Assembly: GCF_052114085.1 (NCBI RefSeq)
Contig: NZ_JBFREB010000001.1
Span: forward strand, 2,108,001-2,172,000
Direction: 5' to 3'
Origin: Leifsonia sp052114085
Lineage (GTDB): Bacteria > Actinomycetota > Actinomycetes > Actinomycetales > Microbacteriaceae
DNA length: 64,000 nucleotides
Each line of letters starts with the position of its first letter. Position 1 is the stretch's first letter. The notes beneath the pieces were generated by a model. It worked only from the letters and a program-made list of their open reading frames with translations, made no database searches and was not told the DNA's origin. Made by a program: the position numbers and the translations under genes. Shown here piece after piece: positions 16,551 through 25,578 of this stretch.

Positions 16551-16654
16551 GGCGCTGAGCGTACGCCCGCATCCGCAGTCCGGATGTTCGGCGTCCGATG
16601 TTCGCCGAACGAACGTCGGTCTAAGGTTCCCCGTTCGTCATGTATTTTTTTCAG

Positions 16655-16996
16655 ATGGGCAAGCTCATCTACGGCGGGACCACCGAGATCGGTTTCGAGG
16701 ACCGCGTCCTGGCGCACCTGCAGATCGTGATCGGGCTGAAGCTCCGCCGCAAGGAAGGTTTCTTCTTCTCGTGGCGCGACGAGCAGAGCGTCGGAGATGG
16801 GCGCAGCGCGATCTGGATCGACCCGGCCATCCCGCTGCTGTTCCGCTACAGCGGAGGCCGCGGGCCCCGCATCAACAAGGCCTGGCTCGAACAGCTGACG
16901 CTGTCGTCGAACAGCGCGCAAGGGCTGCAGCTGACCGAGGAGATCGGCGCGCTCGGCGCCGACGAGGTCGACGCAGACGCCCCTCCCGGCCGCTGA
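16655..16996 (+). CDS. Small conserved Microbacteriaceae protein (DUF7882-like)
   Basis: A 113-residue protein beginning MGKLIYGGTTEIGFEDRVLA, with FFFSWRDE and SAIWIDPAIPLLFRY in the middle. I recall this family as common in Microbacteriaceae, often wrongly labelled ATP-dependent DNA ligase and more recently as DUF7882; the name is from memory. Its function is unknown. ATG 16655 matches where relatives start, although an upstream in-frame ATG at 16640 exists and no ribosome-binding sequence precedes either. A run of seven T lies between them. The gene ends before a strong terminator shared with the sigma-factor gene. Confidence 0.75.
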   Translation: MGKLIYGGTTEIGFEDRVLAHLQIVIGLKLRRKEGFFFSWRDEQSVGDGRSAIWIDPAIPLLFRYSGGRGPRINKAWLEQLTLSSNSAQGLQLTEEIGALGADEVDADAPPGR

Positions 16997-17043
16997 CGGC
17001 GACAGACGCACTGCACCCACGTCGGCAACCGAGTGCCGCAACG

Positions 17044-17079
17044 GGAAAGACCCCGCGCCTGATCGGTACGGGGTTTTCC
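17044..17079. terminator. Bidirectional hairpin terminator
   Basis: GGAAAGACCCCG (17044-17055) pairs with CGGGGTTTTCC (17069-17079) around a 13-base loop. It lies between two convergent genes, with A-rich and T-rich ends inside the stem, so it can serve both the small conserved gene and the sigma-factor gene. Confidence 0.75.
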
Positions 17080-17098
17080 GTGTCGGTACGAGCCGGGC

Positions 17099-18010
17099 TC
17101 AGCGCAGGTACTCGAGCAGCTCCGGGCAGCGCAGGCGCTTCAGGCTGCGGGTCTCGAGCTGACGGACGCGCTCGCGCGTGATCCCGTACACCTCGCCGAC
17201 CTCATCCAGCGTCATCGGCTTCTGTCCGTCGAGCCCGAAGCGCATCCGCACCACCTTGGCATCGCGCGGCGGGAGCTCACGGAGGCGGTCCTCCAGGTCG
17301 CGGTGACGGAACTCCATCTCCACGGCCTCCGGCGGGCCTGGGAAGTCGTCGTCCTCGATCAGGTCGCCCAGCTCGGCGCCCTCGTTCTCACCGACCGGCA
17401 CGGCCAGGGAGACGGTCTCCGAGTCGCTCATCTGCAGCTTGTGCACCTCGGCCGGGAGCAGGTTCGACGCCTCCGCCATCTCCTCCAGCGTGGGCGTGCG
17501 GCCCAGCTCGCCGCCGAGGTCGCGGCGGATGCGGTCCAGCTTGTCGATCTTCTCCACGGTGTGCACCGGGATGCGGATCAGGCGTGCCGTGTCGGCGATG
17601 CCGCGCAGGATCGACTGGCGGATCCACCAGGTCGCGTACGTGGAGAACTTGTTGCCGGTGCGGTAGTCGAACTTCTCGACCGCACGCACCAGGCCGAGGT
17701 TGCCCTCCTGGATAAGGTCCATGACGGGGAGGCCGCGACCGGCATAACGCTTCGCGATGCTCACCACGAGGCGCAGGTTCGCCTCGATGAAGCGCTCGAA
17801 GGCGCGCTTGCCGTCATCGGCGAGGTACTGGAGTTCGCGCTTCTCGCGCGGGGTGAGGCCGGGACGGATGGCGAGCCGCTCACCGGCGAGCACTCCCACC
17901 TCGATCCGCTTGGCCAAGGAGACTTCCTCGTCGGCGGTCAGAAGCCGTGTCCGGCCGATCGAGTTGAGGTAGTCGCGTACCGGGTCGCTGGTCACTTCGA
18001 GAGTCGTCAT
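17099..18010 (-). CDS. RNA polymerase sigma factor, sigma-70 group 1/2 (SigB/HrdB-like)
   Basis: A 303-residue sigma-70 factor with regions 1.2 to 4: DPVRDYLNSIGRTRLLTADE (1.2), NLRLVVSIAKRYAGRG and DLIQEGNLGLVRAVEKFDY (2.1-2.3), FSTYATWWIRQSI (2.4), then the region 4 helix-turn-helix TLDEVGEVYGITRERVRQLE. It lacks the long N-terminus of a primary SigA, so a group 2 (SigB-like) factor is likely, though short primary factors exist. ATG 18010 is used; ATG 18034 upstream would add eight residues. The gene faces the MFS gene across a 239-base gap holding promoter-like hexamers on both strands, including TTGACA at 18147-18152. Confidence 0.88.
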   Translation of the reverse strand: MTTLEVTSDPVRDYLNSIGRTRLLTADEEVSLAKRIEVGVLAGERLAIRPGLTPREKRELQYLADDGKRAFERFIEANLRLVVSIAKRYAGRGLPVMDLIQEGNLGLVRAVEKFDYRTGNKFSTYATWWIRQSILRGIADTARLIRIPVHTVEKIDKLDRIRRDLGGELGRTPTLEEMAEASNLLPAEVHKLQMSDSETVSLAVPVGENEGAELGDLIEDDDFPGPPEAVEMEFRHRDLEDRLRELPPRDAKVVRMRFGLDGQKPMTLDEVGEVYGITRERVRQLETRSLKRLRCPELLEYLR

Positions 18011-18236
18011 CGTGTCATCCCATTCAGCCCGCATGTTCGGCAGGCAGCCATCGTTGGTGCTCTCAGTTCGGGTGTCTCCCGACCCGTTTTCCGGGTCTGA
18101 AGTCATTAGCAACGATAAGCAATGCACCCCTCCCGCCAACAAGGGGTTGACACTTGCGCACTACGTAAGCTAGTCGCTGGTCAATGCGCACAGTGAGCCG
18201 TTTGTCAAGGCTCTGACGGGGTACGCACAGCGCCCC

Positions 18237-18249
18237 TATATTCATTCGG
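18237..18249 (+). promoter_or_regulatory. Leaderless -10 element of the MFS gene
   Basis: TATATT at 18237-18242 ends seven bases before GTG 18250, so transcription would start at or next to the start codon. A weak CTGACG -35 sits 18 bases upstream. This is the clearest of the leaderless promoters in the window. Confidence 0.6.
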
Positions 18250-19740
18250 GTGAGTGCGCAGACCTCCTCAGAAAAGCGTGCGGTGTCGCTGAAGACGATC
18301 CACACCACCATCCCCGCGCGGATGGACCGCCTCCCCTGGTCGAAGTTCCACTGGCTCGTCGTCGTCGGACTGGGCACGGTGTGGATCCTCGACGGGCTCG
18401 AGGTGACCATCGTCGGTGCCATCGGAAGTCGGCTGACCGAGCCGGACAGCGGCCTCGGGCTGACCACCGCTCAAGTCGGTCTCGCCGCCGCCATCTATGT
18501 GGCCGGCGCCTGTACTGGCGCCCTCGTCTTCGGCTACCTGACCGACCGGTTCGGCCGCAAGAAGCTGTTCATCCTGACCCTCGGCCTCTACCTGGTGGCC
18601 ACGGTCCTGACCGCGTTCTCCTTCACGCCGTGGATGTTCTTCCTGTTCCGCTTCTTCACCGGCGCCGGCATCGGCGGCGAATACGCGGCCATCAACTCGG
18701 CGATCGACGAACTGATCCCGGCGCGCCGTCGGGGACTCGTCGACCTGGCGATCAACGGCTCCTACTGGCTCGGGACCGCCTTCGGCGCGGTGCTGACCGT
18801 CTTCCTGCTGAACACGGCGATCTTCCCGGCCAATATCGGCTGGCGCATCGCGTTCGGCCTCGGCGCCGTGCTGGGGCTCGTCATCCTGCTCGTCCGTCGC
18901 AACGTGCCCGAGTCGCCGCGCTGGATGTTCATCCACGGCCGCGACGAGGAGGCCGAGACCCTCGTCGGCACGATCGAGCACGATATCGAGGACGAGACCC
19001 ACGAGCAGCTGGCGGACGTGCCGGATGACAAGGGAATCACGATCCACCAGCGCCGGTCGACCGGCTTCGGGGAGATCGTCCGCACCGCTGTCACGCGGTA
19101 CCCGAAGCGCTTCGTACTCGGGTTGTCGCTCTTCATCGGCCAGGCGTTCCTCTACAACGCCGTCTTCTTCACCTATTCGCTGGTGCTGACGAAGCTGCTG
19201 CACGTGCCGGACGATGTCGCGCCGTGGGCGCTCGTCCCCATCGCGGTGGGCAACTTCCTCGGTCCGCTGCTGCTCGGCCGCCTGTTCGACACGGTCGGTC
19301 GTCGCTTCATGATCACGCTGTCGTACGTGGGCAGCGGTGTGCTCCTGGTCGGGACCGCCATCATGTTCGACGCGGGGATCCTCGACGCCTTCTGGCTGAC
19401 GGCGTGCTGGATGGTCGTCTTCTTCTTCGCCTCGGCCGGAGCGAGCAGCGCGTACCTGACGGTCAGCGAGATCTTCCCGATGGAGACCCGCGCGATGTCG
19501 ATCGCGTTCTTCTACGCGATCGGCACCGCGATCGGTGGCATCACGGGGCCGATCCTGTTCGGTCGCCTGATCGAGGACGGCAGCCACGCGGTCGCGATCG
19601 GCTACTACATCGGCGCCGGCCTCATGATCGCCGCGGGGCTCGTGGAGTTGTTCCTCGGGATCGACGCCGAGGGCAAGTCGCTCGAGGACATCGCGGCGCC
19701 GCTCTCGTCGGAGACTCCCGCCCAGCGTCCGTCGCGCTGA
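18250..19740 (+). CDS. MFS transporter (sugar-porter/AAHS-like)
   Basis: A 496-residue major facilitator with 12 predicted helices. The loop 2-3 motif reads DRFGRKKLF near residue 101 and is repeated in the second half as DTVGRRFM. TVWILDGLEVTIVG in helix 1 and FFTGAGIGGEYAAINSAIDE in helix 4 are typical of the sugar/aromatic-acid porter branch. The substrate cannot be named. The start is GTG 18250 behind a TATATT box, fitting a leaderless mRNA. It is monocistronic, and the topoisomerase gene ends 24 bases downstream on the other strand. Confidence 0.88.
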   Translation: MSAQTSSEKRAVSLKTIHTTIPARMDRLPWSKFHWLVVVGLGTVWILDGLEVTIVGAIGSRLTEPDSGLGLTTAQVGLAAAIYVAGACTGALVFGYLTDRFGRKKLFILTLGLYLVATVLTAFSFTPWMFFLFRFFTGAGIGGEYAAINSAIDELIPARRRGLVDLAINGSYWLGTAFGAVLTVFLLNTAIFPANIGWRIAFGLGAVLGLVILLVRRNVPESPRWMFIHGRDEEAETLVGTIEHDIEDETHEQLADVPDDKGITIHQRRSTGFGEIVRTAVTRYPKRFVLGLSLFIGQAFLYNAVFFTYSLVLTKLLHVPDDVAPWALVPIAVGNFLGPLLLGRLFDTVGRRFMITLSYVGSGVLLVGTAIMFDAGILDAFWLTACWMVVFFFASAGASSAYLTVSEIFPMETRAMSIAFFYAIGTAIGGITGPILFGRLIEDGSHAVAIGYYIGAGLMIAAGLVELFLGIDAEGKSLEDIAAPLSSETPAQRPSR

Positions 19741-19764
19741 GACGCCGGGCCGTCCGGCCGTCGA

Positions 19765-20730
19765 TCAGTTGAGCAGCTCCAGGAGGGCGGGCTCGGGGGC
19801 GCGGCCGCCGGAGACGTCGATGACCTCGCCGTTGCGATAGCGGTCGAAGATGCGCGGGTCGATGTAGCTGTTGCGCGCGATCGTCGGCGTGTTGCCGAGC
19901 GCCGCGGCCGCCTCGTTCACGGCGGCGCTGACGCGCTTCTTCCGCTGCGCGTCGGAACCCGCCACGCCGAGTTCGGCGAGCGCCTCGGCCGCCACGATGG
20001 TGCCGTGCAGGGTCCGGAAGTCCTTCGCCGTGAACTCGCCGCGCGTCTGCCGGCGGATGTACTCGTTGAGGGAGGCGGGACGGATGGTGTGCCACGTGCC
20101 GTCCTTCCACGACAGCAGCCGCGACCGCTGGCCGCGCAACGCCTGGATCTGCCGCAGCAGTTCAGCGAGGTCGGTGTCGGTGATGGTGCTCGTCCACTTC
20201 TGAGCGGACTTGGCCGGGAAGGTCAGCGTGATGTCGTCGCCGTCGATGTTCGCGTGCCGGCACAGCAGCGTGGTGAGCCCGCGGCTGCCGTTGGCGTGCA
20301 GGTACTCCTCGCTGCCGATCCGGACACTGCCCAGGTCGATGATGCGGAAGGCCGCGGCCAGGATGCGATCCCGGCTGAAGCCCTCCTCACGCAGGTCCAT
20401 GGTCACCTTGCGGCGGGCGGAGGGCAGCGTCTCGGCGAGTTGAGCGGCGCGCTCGAATTTGAGGCGATCCTGGTTCAGCCTCCACGAGTCGTGATAACGG
20501 TACTGGCGCCGCCCGGCCTGGTCGGTGCCGACGGCCTGGATGTGCCCGCGGGCGTCGGGCGAGATCCACACGTCCTGCCAGGCCGGCGGGAGCACGAGCG
20601 AGCGGATGCGTTCCAGCTCGCGTTCGTCGACGATCCGATTGCCCGCCTCGTCTTCGTAGACGGGGCCCTTGTCGGTCATGGTCCGGTGGTAGCCGGGGCC
20701 GGACGGGTTGCTGCGCTTCAGGCGCGTCAC
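19765..20730 (-). CDS. DNA topoisomerase IB (poxvirus-like)
   Basis: A 321-residue type IB topoisomerase. It begins VTRLKRSNPSGPGYHR and has the core RIGSEEYLHANGSRGLTTLL, TAKDFRTLHGT and the active-site ARNSYIDPRIF with nucleophile Tyr289. It nicks one strand through a 3'-phosphotyrosine, allows rotation and religates. GTG 20730 is the start: it overlaps the Ku stop (GTGA) and includes the N-terminal motif, whereas the ATG 50 bases downstream would remove it. Coupling to Ku, with LigD across the promoter region, places it in a DNA-repair context. Confidence 0.92.
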   Translation of the reverse strand: MTRLKRSNPSGPGYHRTMTDKGPVYEDEAGNRIVDERELERIRSLVLPPAWQDVWISPDARGHIQAVGTDQAGRRQYRYHDSWRLNQDRLKFERAAQLAETLPSARRKVTMDLREEGFSRDRILAAAFRIIDLGSVRIGSEEYLHANGSRGLTTLLCRHANIDGDDITLTFPAKSAQKWTSTITDTDLAELLRQIQALRGQRSRLLSWKDGTWHTIRPASLNEYIRRQTRGEFTAKDFRTLHGTIVAAEALAELGVAGSDAQRKKRVSAAVNEAAAALGNTPTIARNSYIDPRIFDRYRNGEVIDVSGGRAPEPALLELLN

Positions 20731-21620
20731 GCGGGCTTCTTCGCGGACTTCTTGGCCGGGGCCTTCTTCTCCGATGAGGCGGATGACGCGGACTTCGAGG
20801 ACTTCGAGGACTTCGAGGACGACGAGGACTTCGACGACCGGCTGCGCTCGACGCTGCGCTGCAGCGCCTCCATCAGGTCGATCACCTCGCCGCCGCCCTT
20901 CTTCTCCTCCTCCTCGCCGAAGGTGGCCGCCGTGTCCACGCTCTCGCCCTGTTCCAGCTTCGCGTCGATGAGCCTGCGCAGCTCCTCCTGGTACTCGTCG
21001 GTGAACTTCTCGGGCTCGAAGTCTCCGGCGAAGCTCTCCATCAGCGCGCTGGAGAGCTGCAGCTCCCGGTCGGTGATCTTCGGGACCTGGTCGAGCGACG
21101 GGAACTCGGCGGCGCGGATCTCGTCGTGCCACAGCAACGTCTGCAGCACGAGCACGTTGCCGCGCACCCGCAGGGCGGCCAGGCGGGTCTTCTGGCGGAG
21201 GGCGAACTCCACGATCGCGGTGCGCTCCTCGTCCTCCAGCGTCTTGCGCAGCAGCGCGTATGCCTTGAGCGACTTGGAGTCGGGCTCCAGGTAGTAGCTG
21301 CGGTCGAACATCAGCGGGTCGAGCTGGTCGTTAGGCACGAACTCGACCACGTCGATCTCGCGGCTGCGCTCCGACGGGAGCGATGCGAGGTCCTCCGGAG
21401 TCAGGATGACCGTGCGCTCACCGTCGTCGTACGCCTTCGCGATGTGCTCGTACGGGATCACCTTGCCGTCGATCTCGCAGCGCCGCTGATAGCGGATGCG
21501 TCCGCCGTCCTCGTCGTGCACCTGGTGCAGGGAGACGTCGTGATCCTCGGTCGCGCTGTACACCTTCACCGGCACGTTCACGAGACCGAAGGTGATAGCG
21601 CCCGTCCAAATGGCCCTCAT
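20727..21620 (-). CDS. ku: Ku protein, non-homologous end joining
   Basis: A 297-residue bacterial Ku. It starts MRAIWTGAITFGLVNVPVKV, the family hallmark, and contains EIDVVEFVPNDQLDPLMFDR and YYLEPD. It forms a homodimeric ring on DNA ends and recruits LigD. The last 50 residues are low complexity: S/K repeats (SSKSSSSSKSSKSSKSA) and a lysine-alanine tail, like the basic C-termini that let some Ku proteins bind DNA without ends. A TGA-GTG overlap couples it to topoisomerase IB. It is divergent from ligD with 86 bases between starts. Confidence 0.95.
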   Translation of the reverse strand: MRAIWTGAITFGLVNVPVKVYSATEDHDVSLHQVHDEDGGRIRYQRRCEIDGKVIPYEHIAKAYDDGERTVILTPEDLASLPSERSREIDVVEFVPNDQLDPLMFDRSYYLEPDSKSLKAYALLRKTLEDEERTAIVEFALRQKTRLAALRVRGNVLVLQTLLWHDEIRAAEFPSLDQVPKITDRELQLSSALMESFAGDFEPEKFTDEYQEELRRLIDAKLEQGESVDTAATFGEEEEKKGGGEVIDLMEALQRSVERSRSSKSSSSSKSSKSSKSASSASSEKKAPAKKSAKKPA

Positions 21621-21706
21621 GCGTCCATCGTGTCCGGGGATCAGCGCATTTTCAAGGAGTGATCAGGGAATGCACCGGTACGGCGCCTCTGGCGTACGGT
21701 GTGCCT

Positions 21707-24166
21707 ATGGCCGCCCAGGACACCGAGGTCGTCGACATCGACGGCCACCGCCTCAAGCTGAGCAACCTCGACAAGGTCATGTACCCGGAGACCGGGACGA
21801 CCAAAGCCGACATCTTCGGCTACTACAACGCCGTCGCCGACGCGATGATCCCGCACGTCCGCGACCGGATCGCCACCCGGAAGCGCTGGGTGCACGGCGT
21901 GGGGACTCCCGACGACCCGGCCCAGGTGTTCTTCCAGAAGGACTTGGACCCCCGATCCACCCCCGACTGGGTGCGACAGGTCGCGATCGAGCACTCGTCG
22001 GGCACGAAGAGCTACCCGCTGGTCAACGACCGGGCGACGCTGATCTGGCTGGCGCAGATCGCATCGCTGGAGATCCACGTCCCGCAGTGGCGGGTCGGAC
22101 CGGACGGCGAGCGCCGCAACCCCGACCGGCTTGTGCTCGACCTCGACCCCGGGGAGGGCGTCACGCTGACGGATTGCGCGGACGTCGCCCGGCTGGCGCG
22201 GGCCATTCTGACCGACATGGGACTGCATCCGCTGCCGGTGACCTCGGGCTCCAAGGGCATCCACCTCTACGCGGCACTGGACGGCACGCAGACCAGCGAG
22301 CGGATCTCGGCGGTCGCGCACGAACTGGCGCGGGCGCTGGAGGCCGACCATCCCGACCTCGTGGTGAGCGACATGAAGAAAGCGCTGCGGACGGGCAAGG
22401 TACTCGTCGACTGGAGTCAGAACAACGGCTCGAAGACGACCATCGCGCCGTACTCGCTCCGCGGGCGCTTCGAGCCGACGGTCGCCGCTCCCCGGACGTG
22501 GGAGGAGCTGGAATCCTCGAATCTCCGACACCTCGACTACCGGGAGGTGATGGATCGGCTGAAACAGCAGGGCGACCCGTTGGCGGAGCTGTCGGCCGGT
22601 CACGGCGGAACGGTCGCGAGTCCGTCGGCCGAACCCGACCGGCTGACCACGTACCGGTCCATGCGGGACGCTGAGAAGACGCCGGAGCCGGTGCCCGCCG
22701 AACGGCCGAGCGCTCGCGAGGGACGGTCGTTCGTCATCCAGGAGCACCATGCGCGACGGCTGCACTGGGACTTCCGGCTGGAGAACGACGGTGTGCTGGT
22801 CAGCTGGGCGCTGCCGAAGGGGACGCCCACCGACACGAAGCAGAATCACCTGGCCGTGCACACCGAGGACCACCCGCTCGAATACGGCGGCTTCGCCGGC
22901 GATATCCCGCACGGCGAGTACGGCGGCGGGCACGTCGACATCTGGGACCACGGCGACTACGAGCTGGAAAAATGGCGCGACGACGAAGTGATCGCGACGC
23001 TGCACGGCCAGCCCGACGGCGGGCTCGGCGGTGTGCCGCAGAAGTTCGCGCTCATCCGCACGGCGCGGGGCGGAGATGAGAAGAACTGGCTCATCCACCG
23101 CATGAAGACGGAGGGCGACGAGGATGCGGTCGCGCCGGCCGAGTCGCCTGCACCGAAGTCCGCCGCGCGCACATCCCGTACCCCGGGGCCGCCGATCACG
23201 GACGCACCGGTCTCCCCCATGCTGGCCACGCTGGGCTCGCAGGCGGAGATCTCGGACGAGGACGAGTGGGCCTTCGAGATGAAATGGGACGGCATCCGCG
23301 CCGTCGCCGAGGTGCGCGGCGGACGGCTGCGACTCACCACGCGCAACGGGAACGACGTCACGGTGACCTACCCGGACCTCGCGGGACTCGTCGACCTCAC
23401 CGGCGACCACGACCTCGTCCTGGACGGGGAGATCGTGACGCTCAACCCCCAGGGCCGGCCGGACTTCGGACTGCTGCAGACCCGTATGGGCTTGACGCGC
23501 CCGGGGGACGTGCAGGCCGCGCTGAAGCGTGCGCCCGCGCACTACATGGTGTTCGACGTGCTCGAGGTGGACGGGACGAAGCACACCCGCGACCCGTACG
23601 ACCAGCGGCGTGCGCTGCTCTTCGAGTTGCTGCGGCCCGGACGGAACGACGCCGTGCAGGTGCCCCCCGCGTTCGACGGCGACCTGGAGCACGCGGTCGC
23701 CTCCAGCAAGCAGCTCGGTCTCGAAGGCGTCATGGCCAAACGGCGGGACAGCACTTACGCGAGCGGGCGCCGCTCCCGCTCGTGGATCAAGATCAAGCAC
23801 CACCTCGCACAGGAGGTCGTCATCGCCGGCTGGACGCCGGGCAACGGCCGGCGCGCCGACACGATCGGCGCGCTGCTGCTCGGCATCCCCGACGGGAACA
23901 CCCTCCGCTACGTCGGCAAGGTGGGCACCGGGTTCAGCGACCGTGCGCTCGACGACCTCGCCGCGAAGCTCGGAGAGCTGGAGCAGAAGGCCAAGACGAT
24001 GGAGGGCGTGCCCTCAGCGGATGCGCGCGGGGCGCACTGGGTGCGACCCGACCTGGTCGGCGAGGTCGAGTTCGCCGAGTGGACCGGCCCCGGGCGCCTC
24101 CGGCAGCCCTCCTGGCGGGGCCTGCGCCCCGACAAGCGCCCCGACGAGGTCGTCCGCGAGTCCTGA
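21707..24166 (+). CDS. ligD: Multifunctional DNA ligase LigD (polymerase-phosphoesterase-ligase)
   Basis: An 819-residue LigD with three domains in mycobacterial order. Residues 1-290 are the primase-like polymerase (LVLDLDPGEG near 144, SGSKGIHLYA). Residues 330-470 are the 3'-phosphoesterase (EHHARRLHWDFRLE, GVLVSWALPKG). Residues 510-819 are the ATP-dependent ligase with active-site Lys526 in EMKWDGIRAV and a C-terminal OB fold. With Ku it joins broken DNA ends. ATG 21707 follows TACGGT (21695-21700) by six bases, suggesting a leaderless mRNA; an earlier in-frame ATG at 21659 is not needed for the conserved N-terminus. Confidence 0.95.
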   Translation: MAAQDTEVVDIDGHRLKLSNLDKVMYPETGTTKADIFGYYNAVADAMIPHVRDRIATRKRWVHGVGTPDDPAQVFFQKDLDPRSTPDWVRQVAIEHSSGTKSYPLVNDRATLIWLAQIASLEIHVPQWRVGPDGERRNPDRLVLDLDPGEGVTLTDCADVARLARAILTDMGLHPLPVTSGSKGIHLYAALDGTQTSERISAVAHELARALEADHPDLVVSDMKKALRTGKVLVDWSQNNGSKTTIAPYSLRGRFEPTVAAPRTWEELESSNLRHLDYREVMDRLKQQGDPLAELSAGHGGTVASPSAEPDRLTTYRSMRDAEKTPEPVPAERPSAREGRSFVIQEHHARRLHWDFRLENDGVLVSWALPKGTPTDTKQNHLAVHTEDHPLEYGGFAGDIPHGEYGGGHVDIWDHGDYELEKWRDDEVIATLHGQPDGGLGGVPQKFALIRTARGGDEKNWLIHRMKTEGDEDAVAPAESPAPKSAARTSRTPGPPITDAPVSPMLATLGSQAEISDEDEWAFEMKWDGIRAVAEVRGGRLRLTTRNGNDVTVTYPDLAGLVDLTGDHDLVLDGEIVTLNPQGRPDFGLLQTRMGLTRPGDVQAALKRAPAHYMVFDVLEVDGTKHTRDPYDQRRALLFELLRPGRNDAVQVPPAFDGDLEHAVASSKQLGLEGVMAKRRDSTYASGRRSRSWIKIKHHLAQEVVIAGWTPGNGRRADTIGALLLGIPDGNTLRYVGKVGTGFSDRALDDLAAKLGELEQKAKTMEGVPSADARGAHWVRPDLVGEVEFAEWTGPGRLRQPSWRGLRPDKRPDEVVRES

Positions 24167-24192
24167 CCCGCATCCCCGCCCGCCGAAGTGTG

Positions 24193-25578
24193 TCAGGGGG
24201 TGGGGGCGAGCGCGTCGTAGCGGCGGAAGGAACGCTGGACGCGGACGACGACGGCGACGAGCACCACGATGAGGAGGCCGCCGAGGAGCGGCGGGAACCA
24301 GAGCGCGCCGGTGAGCGCCAGCACACCGATGTACAGGTCGCCGAGACGAGGACCACCGGTGACCACGACCGTGAACACGCCTTGCAACCGGCCGCGCATC
24401 ACATCCGGAGCGGACGCCTGCAGGATCGTCATCCGGAAGATGGAGCTGACGTTGTCGGCGGCTCCGGAAGCGGCGAGCATCAGCGTCGCGACGAGCAGCG
24501 CCGGCAGGTTCGCCTGGGCGAGGGACGCTCCTCCTCCCGCTGTCCCGGTGAACGCGACGACTGCGAGCACGATCCCGAAGCCGAGGATGCTGGCGCCGTA
24601 GACCAGGATCGCCCGCTCCACCGCGCGGCCCTGCCAGCGCACACTGCCGAGACGGCCGGAGAAGACGCTGGACGCCAGAGTTCCGACGGCGCCCGCAGCG
24701 GTGAGGATGCCGACGGTGATCGGGCCGCCGCCGATCAGGAGGGCCCCGACCGCAGGGAAGAGCGCGCGCGGCTGTCCGAACGTCATCGCGATCACATCCA
24801 GGACGAACGTCATGCTGAGGTTCGGGGCCGTCCGCAGGAAACGCAGCCCTTCGAGCACGGACGCGAGTCCCGCGCCCGTGCGCTCACCTTCCGGCACGAT
24901 CGACGGCAGCGTGAAAATGCCGAGGAACGCCGCCGTGAAGAGCACCGCATCCACCGTGTACGTCCACGGGATGCCGACGGTCGCGACCAGCAGGCCGGCC
25001 AACGCCGGGCCGACGGTGACCATTACGCCCATGCTGATGCCGCCGAGAGCGCTGGCGGCCGGAAGCAGGCTCGCCGGGAGCAGGCGCGGCGTGATGGCCT
25101 GACGGGTCGCGCCGATCATGACGCCCGCGACGGCGTTGATCGTCGTGATCAGGTAGAGCGGCCACACGACCGGAATGTGCATCCAGGCCAGCAGGGCGAG
25201 CGCGGCGGTCGACGACCAGGCGACGACCGCCGTGACGAGCGCGACCGTGCGGCGGTCGAAGGCATCGGCCAGCACACCGCCGTAGAGCCCGAAGACGATC
25301 ATCGGCACGAGGGCGAACAGCGCCACGAGCGCAACGGCCAGCGTCGAGTGCGTGAGGTCGAAGATGTGCAGGCCCACCGCGACGATGGTCATCTGCGAGC
25401 CGATGCCGGAGATCGCACCGCCCAGCCAGAGGCGGGCGAAAGCGGGCGACTCGCGCAGCGGCGAGAGGTCGACGAAGTGTCGGCGGTGCGGGAGGGTTGC
25501 TGCTGCTTCGGTCGCCGGAGCGCCGGCCTCGACCGGAGCGGTGGGGTCGGCGGTGCGGTCCGCCGGGTCCCCGCTCAG
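24193..25578 (-). CDS. MFS exporter (EntS/MdfA-like), probable CTG start
   Basis: A 461-residue transporter if started at CTG 25578; the first ATG (25392) would give 399 residues and cut through helix 1. The conserved N-terminus LSPLRESPAFARLWLGGAIS, then GIGSQMTIVAVG, is open and in frame upstream of that ATG, yet no ATG, GTG or TTG exists in the upstream open frame. CTG 25578 overlaps the TGA stop of the preceding membrane-protein gene (CTGA), just like the ATGA/GTGA overlaps elsewhere. The protein resembles enterobactin-exporter-like MFS proteins (GGVLADAFDRRTVAL, DVMRGRLQGVFTVV). The substrate is unknown. Confidence 0.8.
   Translation of the reverse strand: MSGDPADRTADPTAPVEAGAPATEAAATLPHRRHFVDLSPLRESPAFARLWLGGAISGIGSQMTIVAVGLHIFDLTHSTLAVALVALFALVPMIVFGLYGGVLADAFDRRTVALVTAVVAWSSTAALALLAWMHIPVVWPLYLITTINAVAGVMIGATRQAITPRLLPASLLPAASALGGISMGVMVTVGPALAGLLVATVGIPWTYTVDAVLFTAAFLGIFTLPSIVPEGERTGAGLASVLEGLRFLRTAPNLSMTFVLDVIAMTFGQPRALFPAVGALLIGGGPITVGILTAAGAVGTLASSVFSGRLGSVRWQGRAVERAILVYGASILGFGIVLAVVAFTGTAGGGASLAQANLPALLVATLMLAASGAADNVSSIFRMTILQASAPDVMRGRLQGVFTVVVTGGPRLGDLYIGVLALTGALWFPPLLGGLLIVVLVAVVVRVQRSFRRYDALAPTP

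Noticed and set aside
18147..18176. TTGACA as a sigma-70 promoter toward the MFS gene
   Set aside because: No TANNNT at a usual spacing fits well (TAGTCG at 18 is weak), and a better leaderless box lies at 18237.
21641..23803. 720-codon minus-strand frame opposite ligD
   Set aside because: A shadow of the ligD frame; composition is that of reversed GC-rich codons.
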